DNA of 64,000 bases from an uncultured Mailhella sp. (GTDB lineage Bacteria; Desulfobacterota; Desulfovibrionia; Desulfovibrionales; Desulfovibrionaceae), in contig NZ_OZ007001.1 of NCBI RefSeq assembly GCF_963931295.1, positions 2,931,001-2,995,000 on the forward strand. The letters run 5' to 3'. A model generated the notes under the pieces. The model ran no database searches. It had not been told where the DNA came from and saw only the letters and a program-made list of their open reading frames with translations. The translations under genes were made by a program, and so were the position numbers. Positions 52,432-61,054 of the stretch are shown here, in pieces. The stretch's first letter is position 1. Each line of letters begins with the position of its first letter.

Positions 52432-52791
52432 ATGTCGATGTCTCCTTCCATGCTGCTGCGCGCCGGAGTGGACAAGCTGCTGAAAAGCGACGCCGTATTG
52501 GGCGCGCTGCGTCGTCAGGCGGGGCGCTATGTGGACGTGCTGGATCTCGGCTGCGCGACTGGCGGCGTGACGGCGCTGGTTCGGCCTCTGGGCTTTGAGG
52601 AAGAAGTGTGCATTGTGCTCAGTCGGGCCGAAGTGGATGAGCAGGGCGCGTGGATACGTCCCACGGAGATTTCTGCGGATCGGGAAAGCGTGGACGCGCT
52701 GCTCCGGGATTTCGTGCTGGGAAAGACGTTTGCGCTCCCCGCCATGGCAAGACCGTTTGCGGGCATGCTGCGCAAGCTGCTCGGAGACTGA
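52432..52791 (+). CDS. Unknown small protein, second of the coupled pair
   Basis: A 119-residue protein starting one base after the preceding stop, with AAGGAG upstream. It includes YVDVLDLGCATGGVTALVRP (32-51), which superficially resembles a methyltransferase motif I, but the protein is far too short for that fold. An acidic central part and a basic C-terminus (FAGMLRKLLGD) follow. No family recognised. Co-translated with its neighbour, so the two products probably act together. Confidence 0.68.
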   Translation: MSMSPSMLLRAGVDKLLKSDAVLGALRRQAGRYVDVLDLGCATGGVTALVRPLGFEEEVCIVLSRAEVDEQGAWIRPTEISADRESVDALLRDFVLGKTFALPAMARPFAGMLRKLLGD

Positions 52792-52975
52792 GCGCCGGGC
52801 CGGACGCCGTGCGGAGAGTTTTCAGCGCATGCGGCATCCCTCCGGATGACACTCCGAAGCGGCGGAAAGGACGTGTTTTTGATGTCGCGCTCGCTCTGGA
52901 GCAGGTGCGCGGCAAGCGCTCTTTTGGGGCAGACGCCGGGCCGGACTCGTCGCGCCCGGGCCGCGGCCTGCGAAG

Positions 52976-53815
52976 CTATCGGATGACGATGGAGATGGTT
53001 CGTCTATTTCTCTGAACGACGTTGCATTCTCCGGGCTTTTCGCTCAGGGGAAAGGTGAGCACGGTGTTGCCGTTGCGCACGTCCGACTGCATGTCCTTGA
53101 TGAGCGTTGTCTGCGGATGCCGGTTGGAAACGTTCCACAGGCCCTGCATCGTGACTTCATAGCGCAGCGGGTCGGAAAGGAGTTGTCCTTCCGCCGTGAG
53201 GGAAGAGCCTTCGCCGGCGATGTCGAGCTGCATGGAGTCTTTTTTCAGCTCCATGGAAGTCCAGGTCTTTTTCGCCCGCGCCGAAGGTGCGGCGTAGCGT
53301 GGCGCATCGGCGGAAAGGTTGCCCGGGGCGCTCTTTGCCCGGGGCGCGGGGTTTGCCGGCGCGGCGGGCGTCTGATCGGCGGCCGCGGTCGATGCGGTTT
53401 TCGGCGCTGCGGCCTTGGGGGTATTATCCTGAGCCTCTGCGGCTCTGGAGGATGGCGTCTGTTTCTCGGGCGCAGGCGGCGTCAACGTCGATGGCTTCGA
53501 CGACTCTCCGGCGTTTTTCTTATCCTCCGTTGCCTGAGGCGCAGGTTCCGGCAGAGATGAGGCGGGCAGTCCGCTCATGGCTCCGCTGACGCTGCCTTTC
53601 GGCGCATCGACGTCGCACAGGGCTTCGGCGGGATAATCGCAGAAATTTTCCAGACGGATGCGCGAGGCCTCAAGGGAGGCACGCAGCTCGCGATTCTGGC
53701 GTTCCAGTCTTTTTCCGTCTTCCCAGGATTGAAAGAACAGCCAGGAGCCGCAGGCCACGGCAAGGACAAGGGCGGCGACGCTTGCTCCGACGAGAGTAAT
53801 GAAAATCCTGTTCAT
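52976..53815 (-). CDS. Membrane-anchored protein with Ala/Pro-rich linker and AMIN-like C-terminal domain
   Basis: A 279-residue protein. One N-terminal membrane helix (about 7-30) is followed by a short coiled coil (KRLERQNRELRASLE). A long Ala/Pro/Thr/Lys linker (about 75-180) spans the periplasm, and a compact all-beta domain fills the last 90 residues. The pattern PLRYEVTMQGLWNV, then NGNTVLTFPLSEKPG and ISIVIR, resembles the AMIN domain that targets proteins to peptidoglycan or secretin complexes. That resemblance was judged by eye. It is last in the T3SS operon, 65 bp after the transglycosylase gene, so a role in anchoring the apparatus to the cell wall is a reasonable guess. Confidence 0.72.
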   Translation of the reverse strand: MNRIFITLVGASVAALVLAVACGSWLFFQSWEDGKRLERQNRELRASLEASRIRLENFCDYPAEALCDVDAPKGSVSGAMSGLPASSLPEPAPQATEDKKNAGESSKPSTLTPPAPEKQTPSSRAAEAQDNTPKAAAPKTASTAAADQTPAAPANPAPRAKSAPGNLSADAPRYAAPSARAKKTWTSMELKKDSMQLDIAGEGSSLTAEGQLLSDPLRYEVTMQGLWNVSNRHPQTTLIKDMQSDVRNGNTVLTFPLSEKPGECNVVQRNRRTISIVIR

Positions 53816-53880
53816 GATGGGCAGTTCCGGCGTTTTTGCTTGCTTTTTGATGGGGCGGTCGAGAGCGTCTCTCCCTTGCG

Positions 53881-54591
53881 TCAGGGAAGGTTCTTGTTTC
53901 CGGCGTTCCAGTCGGCGGATTCTTCCTGATGCGCCGCCACCTGACGGAGATATTCCCGGGTTTCGGGGAACGGCGGAACGCCGCCGTACTTCTCCACGTT
54001 GGCCGGGCCTGCGTTGTAGGCGGCAAGGGCCAGCTCCAGCGAGCCGAACCTGTCGAGCTGACGGCGCAGATAGGCGCTTCCGGCCATGACGTTGGCTTCG
54101 GGATCATAGGGATTTTCGAGCCCCAGTTCCTTCTGCGTTTCGGGCATGATCTGCATGGCTCCCCGCGCCCCTTTGGGGGACACAGCGTGCGCCTGAAATG
54201 CGGATTCCGTGCGGATGACCGCGGCAATGAGAGCCTCAGGCAGCGAGTAGGCCCGGGCTGCCTTGCGGATGATGCGCTTCCATTCTTCCGGAGCCGTGTA
54301 CACCCTGCCGCTTTTGAGCGCGTCGGCCAGTTCCGGCGAGATCATGGGTCTCGGCATGGCAAGCAGCCGCGCCGACGGCGAAAGACTGGCCACATCCATG
54401 CTGTTGATGAGGAACTCGTGCTCCGTCTTTCGTTCCAGTGCGCTGGTTTCCGTTACGCTGATCTCTTCCGAAAGAATGCGGCCGGCCTGCGCCGGACAGG
54501 GCAGGGCAGCGGCGGCGACAAGCGTCCAGAGCGCGCCTGTCAGCGCGGCGCGCAGTCGTGCTTCACATTCGGAGCAATCGTTTTTCGGCAC
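53881..54591 (-). CDS. Lytic transglycosylase (SLT family), T3SS-associated
   Basis: A 236-residue exported Slt-type muramidase starting at GTG, with AGGA eight bases upstream. After a signal peptide (to about residue 36, PAQAG) and a spacer, the catalytic core carries Glu in IRTESAFQAHAVSPKGARGA. GAMQIMPETQKELG and AAYNAGPANVEKYGG follow. Dedicated transglycosylases such as IpgF or EtgA open the peptidoglycan for T3SS assembly, and the position at the end of this operon points to that job. The start is two bases after the kinase stop. Confidence 0.9.
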   Translation of the reverse strand: MPKNDCSECEARLRAALTGALWTLVAAAALPCPAQAGRILSEEISVTETSALERKTEHEFLINSMDVASLSPSARLLAMPRPMISPELADALKSGRVYTAPEEWKRIIRKAARAYSLPEALIAAVIRTESAFQAHAVSPKGARGAMQIMPETQKELGLENPYDPEANVMAGSAYLRRQLDRFGSLELALAAYNAGPANVEKYGGVPPFPETREYLRQVAAHQEESADWNAGNKNLP

Positions 54592-54594
54592 GGG

Positions 54595-55020
54595 TCAATC
54601 CTGTTCGGGCAGGGAGAAATAGACGTCGATGCGGTTGGCGCCGTCTTCCCGGGAGTAGGCCTGATGCGTGGTCACGTTGCGGATGAGGTAGATGCCGAGG
54701 CCGCCGATGGGACGGCTTTCCGCATCCAGCGAGATGTCCGGCGAGGGCGCTTCGGCAAAGGGATTGAAGGGTGAGCCCCAGTCTCTGACGGAAAAGCAGA
54801 GCATGTCCTCTCCGTCGAAAAACACCTCGCGCAGGGCGATTTCCGCGTTTCCGGTGGTTCCCTCAGGGTAGGCGTAGCTGAACACGTTGACCAGCAGCTC
54901 TTCCGTCACGAGTTCCACGTTGAGAAGGGCGGGAAGAAAGCGGGGAGGAATGTTTTCGGAAAGAAAGCTGTTGACGGCGGCAAGCTGTTCCAATCGTGCA
55001 GGAACATGAAGCTGTGGCAT
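54595..55020 (-). CDS. RsbW/BtrW-like serine kinase (anti-sigma-factor type)
   Basis: A 141-residue HATPase_c_2 protein. The N box has Glu and Asn in ELVTEELLVNVFSYAY (about 55-70), the G1 box is VRDWGSPFNP, and the glycine-rich G2 box is PIGGLGIYLIRNV. RsbW-type kinases phosphorylate a STAS partner on serine and otherwise hold a sigma factor or other target. The preferred ATG at 55020 has GGAGG four bases upstream. Its STAS partner is the preceding gene (106 bp). In Bordetella the homologous BtrW/BtrV pair controls type III secretion. Confidence 0.88.
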   Translation of the reverse strand: MPQLHVPARLEQLAAVNSFLSENIPPRFLPALLNVELVTEELLVNVFSYAYPEGTTGNAEIALREVFFDGEDMLCFSVRDWGSPFNPFAEAPSPDISLDAESRPIGGLGIYLIRNVTTHQAYSREDGANRIDVYFSLPEQD

Positions 55021-55126
55021 GAGGCCTCCTGCGGCATGGATGATGGCTGGACTTGCAGAACGCGGCGCGCCGCACATGCGGCGATAGGCGTTCTGTGCGC
55101 GATGTTTTGAGAACGAAAACGAGGGC

Positions 55127-55462
55127 TCAGCGCATGCCGGCTAGGGCTTCGTCGAGGGTGGGATACACCTTGAGAATGGAAGTGAAGCCGGAAAGTTTGA
55201 ACATGTCCGCCACCATGTTCTGCATGGAGCAGAAGGCCAGCGCCGTGCCCGCGCTCTTGCAGGCCTTGCCCATGGTGAGTATGCCGCGGAGCCCTGCGGA
55301 GCTGATGTACTCCAGCCCTTCGAGATCAATGATGATGCGCCCGGAGCCGGACTTCAAGAGCTTCTGGCATTCCTCATTGAATTCGGTCACGGTGGTGGCG
55401 TCCATGCGGCCGGAAATCTTGGTGACGGACACGCCGTCCTGAATGGTGGTATTGATCTGCAC
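55127..55462 (-). CDS. STAS-domain anti-sigma-factor antagonist (RsbV/BtrV-like)
   Basis: A 111-residue single STAS domain. The phosphorylatable serine lies in LEYISSAGLRGILTM (about 53-67), preceded by the usual IIIDLEGL strand. When dephosphorylated such proteins bind the cognate RsbW-type kinase. It starts 16 bp after sctR and precedes the kinase gene, placing a partner switch inside the T3SS operon. No PP2C-type phosphatase (RsbU/BtrU) is visible in the window. Confidence 0.93.
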   Translation of the reverse strand: MQINTTIQDGVSVTKISGRMDATTVTEFNEECQKLLKSGSGRIIIDLEGLEYISSAGLRGILTMGKACKSAGTALAFCSMQNMVADMFKLSGFTSILKVYPTLDEALAGMR

Positions 55463-55478
55463 GGGAAACCTCCGTTGA

Positions 55479-56129
55479 TTACTGATAGCTGAGCAGCAGG
55501 CCCTGACTGATTTTCAGCCAGCCGTCAAGTGTGACGAAGAGCAGCAGTTTGAAGGGCAGGGAAATGGTGGTGGGCGAAACCATCATCATGCCCATGGCCA
55601 GCAGGATGTTTGAGATGATGAGGTCGATGGCCACGAAGGCCAGATAGAGAACAAAGCCTATCTGAAAGGCCTTGGTGAGTTCGGAAATGGTGAAGGCCGG
55701 AATCATGATGAGCAGGTTGTCCTTGCTTATCAGGTTGTGGCGTTCTGCGGGCCAGATGCGCTTGGCCGTGCCCATGAACATGTTGGTGACCTTTTCGTCG
55801 GAATTGGCGGCAAGAAAGCGCTTGAGCGGCGGAGAAGCCTGCTCGGCCACGCTCAGCACGTCCGCAAAGCCGGGCTGGGGCGGCAGCGTGATGTTTTTGA
55901 CGATGTCGGCGGTGTCCATGGCCACGGGAGCCATGATGAACACGCTGAGAATGATGGCGAGCCCGTTCATGACCATGGTCGGCGGCACCTGCTGCACGCC
56001 GAGAGCGTTGCGCACGAGCGAGGTGACCACCACGATTTTGACGTAGGAGGTCACCATCATGAGGAAAAAGGGGGCCAGTCCGAGCAGGGACAGACCGGCC
56101 ATAAGATACAGCGGATTGATGTCGGGCAT
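55479..56129 (-). CDS. sctR: SctR, T3SS export-gate membrane protein
   Basis: A 216-residue inner-membrane protein of the YscR/HrcR/FliP family. It begins NPLYLMAGLSLLGLAPFF and has the VKIVVVTSLVRNALGVQQVP signature, the periplasmic-loop region, and the C-terminal helices MIPAFTISELTKAFQIGF and FKLLLFVTLDGW. SctR pentamers with SctS and SctT form the export gate. In most clusters sctS, sctT and sctU follow directly; here the next gene is a STAS protein instead. Confidence 0.96.
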   Translation of the reverse strand: MPDINPLYLMAGLSLLGLAPFFLMMVTSYVKIVVVTSLVRNALGVQQVPPTMVMNGLAIILSVFIMAPVAMDTADIVKNITLPPQPGFADVLSVAEQASPPLKRFLAANSDEKVTNMFMGTAKRIWPAERHNLISKDNLLIMIPAFTISELTKAFQIGFVLYLAFVAIDLIISNILLAMGMMMVSPTTISLPFKLLLFVTLDGWLKISQGLLLSYQ

Positions 56130-56148
56130 GGAACGCGTCCGGGCGGCC

Positions 56149-57186
56149 TTACAGCGTTTCAGTGATCTGCACGCCCAGCGTGCCGTTCATATCGACCAGT
56201 CGTCCGCGGGCGACGGCCTTGCCGTTGGCCCGGATGGTGACGGGCGACGAGGGATCGCTTTCCAGCGCAAAGGCGTAGCCGGGAGCCAGCGCTTCCAGGT
56301 CGCCTACGGTGATGAGGCGGCGTTCCAGTTCAAAGGTGAGACGGATGTCGATGTCTTTCAGCTCGGTGTTGTCCATGGACGGTTCCGGTTCTTCGGATAA
56401 GGGTGTGGAAAGAATGGCCTGACCGTTTTCGACGGAACACACGGCCGTCAGGCTCGCGCCGTTTTTGCGCTGAAGCCGCAGGGTCAGCGTGTCCGGCGCC
56501 GTCCAGGCTTCGGGCAGCAGCACGTCTTCCGGGGCCAGCGCGGCGACCTCATCCGGTTTCAGCAGAAGATAGCCCGATTCCAGAGCGACTTCAAGAGGAA
56601 CGGTCGGCAGGATGTCGCGCAGGGGGCCGCTCTCGCGCACGGGAAGGGTGCGGAGCAGGGCCGAGAGGCGTCCGGCTTCTTCGGCGCGCAGGGGAGAGAG
56701 TCGCAGAAACAGCGTCTGTTCGGGCAGACCGTTGCACGCGGAGAGAGAAGCCCTGAGTCCGACGGAGAAGGCCGGAGACGCGCTCGAAGGAAGAAAGGCG
56801 GCATCCTGCACGGAGAGCGGTCTGTTCAGCGCGCCGCGCAGGGCCGAGAACAGCGGATGCAGCAGCGATTCGAGCAGCGCCCGGCGCACTTCCTGAGGCA
56901 ACGTGCGCTCGTCGAAGGCGTCGCCTTCCGAGGCGAAAACGTCGTGACGCAGCAGCGCAGAGGTGTCGTCCGCTTCGAGCAGCCAGGCGTCGCCGTCAAT
57001 GTCGACAGAGAGCGTGCAGGCGGCAGGGAACGTAGGCGATTCCGGCAGAGGCTCGACAACGATGTCGCCTGAGCCGAACGGCGCACGCCAGGGGCCGGGG
57101 CGGAGAATGAGAGCGTTTTGCAGCAGCGCCTTCTCGCGGGCGAGGAAGGGAAGTTTGAAGGAAGGAAGATAGGCTGGTTCCGCCAT
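56149..57186 (-). CDS. sctQ: SctQ, T3SS cytoplasmic-ring (sorting platform) protein
   Basis: A 345-residue protein whose last 75 residues form a SPOA/FliN-like domain (DIDIRLTFELERRLITVGDL, then GVQITETL). The N-terminal part is diverged, with a second weak SPOA at about 200-265. SctQ forms the pods of the sorting platform with SctK and SctL. It starts 101 bp after sctP and is 19 bp from sctR. Identification rests on the C-terminal domain and position. Confidence 0.9.
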   Translation of the reverse strand: MAEPAYLPSFKLPFLAREKALLQNALILRPGPWRAPFGSGDIVVEPLPESPTFPAACTLSVDIDGDAWLLEADDTSALLRHDVFASEGDAFDERTLPQEVRRALLESLLHPLFSALRGALNRPLSVQDAAFLPSSASPAFSVGLRASLSACNGLPEQTLFLRLSPLRAEEAGRLSALLRTLPVRESGPLRDILPTVPLEVALESGYLLLKPDEVAALAPEDVLLPEAWTAPDTLTLRLQRKNGASLTAVCSVENGQAILSTPLSEEPEPSMDNTELKDIDIRLTFELERRLITVGDLEALAPGYAFALESDPSSPVTIRANGKAVARGRLVDMNGTLGVQITETL

Positions 57187-57287
57187 GGCAGTATTCCGGT
57201 TTCAAAAGCGTTGTGTGTTGAACGTTGCGGAGCGCTCCGGCGAAGGGCCGGATTGCCCTGCCGCGCTGAGGGCTTGCCGCGCGGCGA

Positions 57288-57932
57288 TCAGTCGTTGCCG
57301 AACGTCGCTTCCATGTAGCCGCGCGAGCGGCGCTTGGCGTCGTTGTCCTCTCTGTCCGCGTCTCTTGTCACGGTGACGCGCACTTCGTTGTTCTCCATGT
57401 TTTCCAGCATGGTCTTCAGCGTTCCCTGGGAGGCGACGAGCGTTTGGAACGCCGAGGCGTCGGTGCTGGCGAGCGTGACGGAGAGCATGCCGCCCGCATC
57501 GCGCTGGAGAATGACTTCCGTGCCGGGAAGCGTGTGACTTCCCAGGGAAAGCCTTACCTCATGGCCGCCGTTTTCCGGCGTGGAAACAAGAATGCGTTCC
57601 ACAAGCTGCGCAAGCCCGGCGCCGTCGGCCTCTGCCGGGGCAGGGGCGGGCGAGGCGTTCTGCACCTGTTCCATGCGGCCGGAAAAAAGGCTTTCCAGCG
57701 GACTGGTCATGCCGCCGAGAGGCGAGGCGTCGCTTTCGAGGGCGCTTTGGTCGTCGTGTCTGGACTCGCCGCTTTCAAGATCATGCCTGCCGGAGTTTTT
57801 TTCTTCCAGCTTTCTCAGAAAGAGATCGGAACTTTCCTTGTCGCAGGGCAGGGGAGTCTGATCGCTGCGGTCGGCGCGGGCGCTTTCCTGCGCGGATGAA
57901 GGTTCGGAAAATCGCACATGAAGGTTGCTCAT
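57288..57932 (-). CDS. sctP: SctP, T3SS needle-length/substrate-switch protein
   Basis: A 214-residue hydrophilic protein. The first 95 residues are Ser/Glu/Asp-rich and probably disordered. Residues 105-185 form a FliK/HpaP-like C-terminal domain (HEVRLSLGSHTLPGTEVIL, then GMLSVTLASTDASAFQTL). This order, between sctO and sctQ, is that of YscP/SctP, which measures needle length and flips export specificity. It is short compared with Yersinia YscP, which may imply a short needle. Confidence 0.82.
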   Translation of the reverse strand: MSNLHVRFSEPSSAQESARADRSDQTPLPCDKESSDLFLRKLEEKNSGRHDLESGESRHDDQSALESDASPLGGMTSPLESLFSGRMEQVQNASPAPAPAEADGAGLAQLVERILVSTPENGGHEVRLSLGSHTLPGTEVILQRDAGGMLSVTLASTDASAFQTLVASQGTLKTMLENMENNEVRVTVTRDADREDNDAKRRSRGYMEATFGND

Positions 57933-57952
57933 GCTGTACTCCTTGGGAAGTC

Positions 57953-58453
57953 TCAGGCGTCTTCGCCCTCGGCTTCGGCGCCTTTTCTGGAAATGGGACG
58001 GAATTCCTCAAGTTCGAGATCTTCCTGATGTTCCGCCTCCTTTTTGGCTTCCTCTTTCCAGATGTCCTTGTGGGCCTGAATTTTGGAGGTGTTTTTGCTG
58101 GCGGTTTTGACGGCTTCCCGGGCGCGGGTCAGCTCGTCGCGGCGCTGCGCTGCGCTTTTTTCGGCGTCGGATACGGCCTGCCTGCGCGCGTCTTCCTCCA
58201 CGGCCAGAAGCGCAAGGCCCGCCTTGAATGCGTCCAGATCTTCGAGTCTCAGGGCCTTGTTCATGATGGACGCATAACGGCGGTCTTCTTCTGCCTTACG
58301 CCACGCGCGGTAGTCTTCCAGCTCCTTTTTTCTGGTTTCCACGGCCTGCTCGGCCTCGCGCAGTCTCTCTTCCGCATTCCGCACCTGGCGCTTGGCGCTT
58401 TCCTCGCGGTATTCGCGAACGGTGAGCAGGGCTTCAAGAGGATACGGTTCCAC
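57953..58453 (-). CDS. sctO: SctO, T3SS central stalk protein
   Basis: A 166-residue almost wholly alpha-helical, highly charged protein (EYREESAKRQVRNAEERLRE, then ETRKKELEDYRAWRK). This is the coiled-coil architecture of YscO/FliJ, which acts as the rotor-like stalk linking the SctN ATPase to the export gate. Sequence conservation in the family is low, so the call depends on shape and on its place two bases after sctN. Confidence 0.85.
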   Translation of the reverse strand: MEPYPLEALLTVREYREESAKRQVRNAEERLREAEQAVETRKKELEDYRAWRKAEEDRRYASIMNKALRLEDLDAFKAGLALLAVEEDARRQAVSDAEKSAAQRRDELTRAREAVKTASKNTSKIQAHKDIWKEEAKKEAEHQEDLELEEFRPISRKGAEAEGEDA

Positions 58454-58455
58454 GG

Positions 58456-59772
58456 TCAGCGCACGGCCTCGAACAGTCCTTCCAGCGTCTGCTCGAAGGT
58501 GCTTTTTTCACCGAGGCCCTGCTTGAGAAAGGCGTTCACCCTGTCGATGTGGGCCAGCGCGTCGTCGGCCTCCTTGTCCGCGCCCTTCTTATATTCTCCA
58601 ATCTGCACCAGCAGTTCCACTTCTGCAAATTTTGCCAGTATCTGACGCAGGCGCTGGGCCGCCTTTTTGTGATCCTTGCTCACGATGGAGTTCATCACGC
58701 GGCTTACGCTGGCCAGCACGTCAATGGCCGGGTAGTGGTTGCGCGAGGCGAGCTTGCGCGAAAGAATGATGTGCCCGTCGAGAATGGAGCGCGTTTCGTC
58801 GGCAATGGGTTCGGTCATGTCGTCGCCTTCCACGAGCACGGTGTAGAGCGCCGTGATGGAACCCTTGTCGGAATTGCCCGCGCGTTCCATGAGCTTGGGC
58901 AGTTCGGAAAACACCGAAGGCGGAAAGCCGCGTCTGGTGGGCGGTTCGCCCGCGGCCAGACCGATTTCGCGCTGGGCGCGTCCGAAACGGGTGACCGAGT
59001 CCATCATGAGCAGCACGCTTTTGCCCTGATCGCGGAAATATTCGGCAATGGCCGTGGACGTGTAGGCGGCCTTGAGTCGCTCCATGGAGGAGCGGTCGGA
59101 GGTGGAGACCACGAGCACGGCTTTTTTGCGTCCTTCTTCGCCAAGGTCGTTTTCAATGAATTCACGGACTTCTCGGCCGCGTTCGCCGATGAGCGCCAGC
59201 ACGCACACTTCGGCGGAGCAGCCCTTGATGATGCTGGAGAGCAGCGTGGACTTGCCGCCGCCTGCGGCGGCGAAAATGCCCATGCGCTGCCCTTCGCCGC
59301 AGGTGAGCATGCCGTCGATGGCGCGCAGGCCGAGAGTGAGGGGACGACTGATGATTTTTCTGGTCATGGGGTTCGGCGCTTCGGCAAACACGGGATAGTG
59401 ATGCCGCGTCTTGAGCGCCGGACCGCCGTCGATGGGCTGACCGAGGCCGTCCAGCACGCGGCCGAGCAGTTCCTCGCCCACGGGCACGGAAAGAATTTCT
59501 CCCGTGGGAATGACCTCGGTGGCCGGCGACACGCCCTGACAGCTTCCAAGCGGCGAGAGCAGCGCCACGTTGCGCACGAAGCCCACCACCTCGGCCTTGA
59601 GCGTGAAGTCTTCCCACGGATTGCGGAGAATGCACAGCTCTCCCACCTTCACCCCGGGCACGACGGCCCGGATGATGGTGCCTATCACCTGCTCCACGCG
59701 GCCGCGCACGTCCACGGGGGTGGTTGTCTGCACCGCTTCTTCGAGAAGCGCTCCGATGTATTCAAAGGCCAT
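58456..59772 (-). CDS. sctN: SctN, T3SS ATPase
   Basis: A 438-residue F1-beta-like hexameric ATPase that unfolds and detaches chaperones from substrates. Walker A is [10 protein letters not shown] (about 166-175), and Walker B is [37 protein letters not shown] and the [20 protein letters not shown] segment are hallmarks of the type III/flagellar branch. The ATG at 59772 has GGAG five bases upstream; a GTG two codons earlier would overlap that site. Downstream of sctL by 14 bp. Confidence 0.97.
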   Translation of the reverse strand: MAFEYIGALLEEAVQTTTPVDVRGRVEQVIGTIIRAVVPGVKVGELCILRNPWEDFTLKAEVVGFVRNVALLSPLGSCQGVSPATEVIPTGEILSVPVGEELLGRVLDGLGQPIDGGPALKTRHHYPVFAEAPNPMTRKIISRPLTLGLRAIDGMLTCGEGQRMGIFAAAGGGKSTLLSSIIKGCSAEVCVLALIGERGREVREFIENDLGEEGRKKAVLVVSTSDRSSMERLKAAYTSTAIAEYFRDQGKSVLLMMDSVTRFGRAQREIGLAAGEPPTRRGFPPSVFSELPKLMERAGNSDKGSITALYTVLVEGDDMTEPIADETRSILDGHIILSRKLASRNHYPAIDVLASVSRVMNSIVSKDHKKAAQRLRQILAKFAEVELLVQIGEYKKGADKEADDALAHIDRVNAFLKQGLGEKSTFEQTLEGLFEAVR

Positions 59773-59786
59773 GGTCACTCCGCGCG

Positions 59787-60404
59787 TTACTGACGTATCT
59801 TGCTGTGAAAGGCGTTTTCGAGTGCCTTCAGCTGGGTTTCAAGGCTGGCGTCCACCACGCCGAGCTCGCTTTCCAGAATGCAGGAGTCGCGGGGGAGACG
59901 GGCGTCGGCCACAATGGTGAGAAAGGCCGTGCCGGAAGAACCTGCAGTCATGGCGGCCAGGGCCTGCGTTACGGCTTCCTCGTCGGCGGGAGCCACGCGC
60001 ACGGTCACCCGCTGCTGACCGCGCACCGTGTTCAGCGCGTTGCGCACGATGCGCACGATGCGCTCCTTGTCGTCCATTTCTCCGATGATCTTGCGGATGG
60101 CCTGATTGACCACGCTGACCAGCGTGTCTTCGATGCCTTCAATGAACTCCACGGAACTCAGGATGGTTTCCATCATTTTTTCCGCGTGTTCCATTTTTCC
60201 TTCTTCTATGCCGTCGCGGTATCCCTCTTCTTTTTTCTGCGCATAGGCCTCTTCGGCCTTTTTCTGCATGAGGGCGGACTTGTCCCGGGCGGCGGCAAGC
60301 AGAGCGTCGGCCTCAAGAAAAAGGCCGTACTCCTCCGCCTTGATGATTTTCGAGCCCGCGGCGGGGCGCACGGAGTCTTCGCCTAATCGAAACATGGAGC
60401 CCAT
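59787..60404 (-). CDS. sctL: SctL, T3SS ATPase stator/regulator
   Basis: A 205-residue FliH/YscL-like protein. A helical N-terminal half rich in Ala, Glu and Lys ([35 protein letters not shown]) leads to a V/F-type E-subunit-like C-terminal domain ([20 protein letters not shown], then [11 protein letters not shown]). It links SctN to SctQ. The start at 60404 has GGAGG ten bases upstream and overlaps the 3' end of sctK; an ATG at 60449 is less likely. Confidence 0.9.
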   Translation of the reverse strand: MGSMFRLGEDSVRPAAGSKIIKAEEYGLFLEADALLAAARDKSALMQKKAEEAYAQKKEEGYRDGIEEGKMEHAEKMMETILSSVEFIEGIEDTLVSVVNQAIRKIIGEMDDKERIVRIVRNALNTVRGQQRVTVRVAPADEEAVTQALAAMTAGSSGTAFLTIVADARLPRDSCILESELGVVDASLETQLKALENAFHSKIRQ

Positions 60405-61051
60405 TGCGGCGCGACCTCCCTGAGAAGAAGTTTTTTCATGGTGAACCACAGCGCCGTGCGCTGTTCCCGGCGAAGAGACGGAACAAAGGCCGCGTCGTCC
60501 ATGCCTTTGGGAGCGGAGAAGCAGGACGGAGCTAGGGCGCGCAGCTCTTCCGGCCAGCCTTCGCCGACAAGCGCGGGCAAGGCGCGGGCCAGCAGGTCGA
60601 TTCTTTCGGCCAGAGCGCCGAACGAGGCCGGAACAAGAAGCGGAGCGCGCAGCCCGGAAACCTGATAGCGGCCTCTTTTCAGCGCGTAGGTCACAACGTC
60701 CGCACCGAGACGGCGGCGCAGTTCCAGCACCTGCGTCCTGGCAATGACCCGCGAAAGTTCCTCGGCATGCACGGCGGCGCTGAAAAAGAGACAGAGCCTC
60801 TCCACGGTGTCTGCGCCGATCAGCGCCATTCTGCGGGATTCCTCGTAAAAATTCCAGTAGCCCTGCACAGGCTGATCGGGCAGAGGCCAGGCGCGGCGAA
60901 ATTCCGGGCGGCTCCAGAGTCCGGCCCAGGGCTCGCCGAGTTCAGCAAGCTCCGGCGGAAGAGCCGCGGCGAAAGGCTTGTTGAACGAGAGCACGGCCTT
61001 GAACAGCTGTGGTTTTCGTTCAATGATTTCAGCGAGAAACCGGTAATCCAT
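60383..61051 (-). CDS. sctK: SctK, T3SS sorting-platform adaptor
   Basis: A 222-residue soluble protein between sctJ and sctL, matching YscK/SctK in length and position. The sequence is weakly conserved (FNKPFAAALPPELAELGEP, WNFYEESRRMALIGADTVER, RRRLGADVVTYALKRGRYQ). SctK sits between the SctD ring and the SctQ pods. The start is three bases after the sctJ stop and the end overlaps sctL by about 20 bp, showing tight coupling. Confidence 0.85.
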   Translation of the reverse strand: MDYRFLAEIIERKPQLFKAVLSFNKPFAAALPPELAELGEPWAGLWSRPEFRRAWPLPDQPVQGYWNFYEESRRMALIGADTVERLCLFFSAAVHAEELSRVIARTQVLELRRRLGADVVTYALKRGRYQVSGLRAPLLVPASFGALAERIDLLARALPALVGEGWPEELRALAPSCFSAPKGMDDAAFVPSLRREQRTALWFTMKKLLLREVAPQWAPCFD

Positions 61052-61054
61052 GGA

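Noticed and set aside
52432..52791. The VLDLGCATGG stretch as evidence of a SAM-dependent methyltransferase.
   Set aside because: The protein is only 119 residues and lacks all later methyltransferase motifs.
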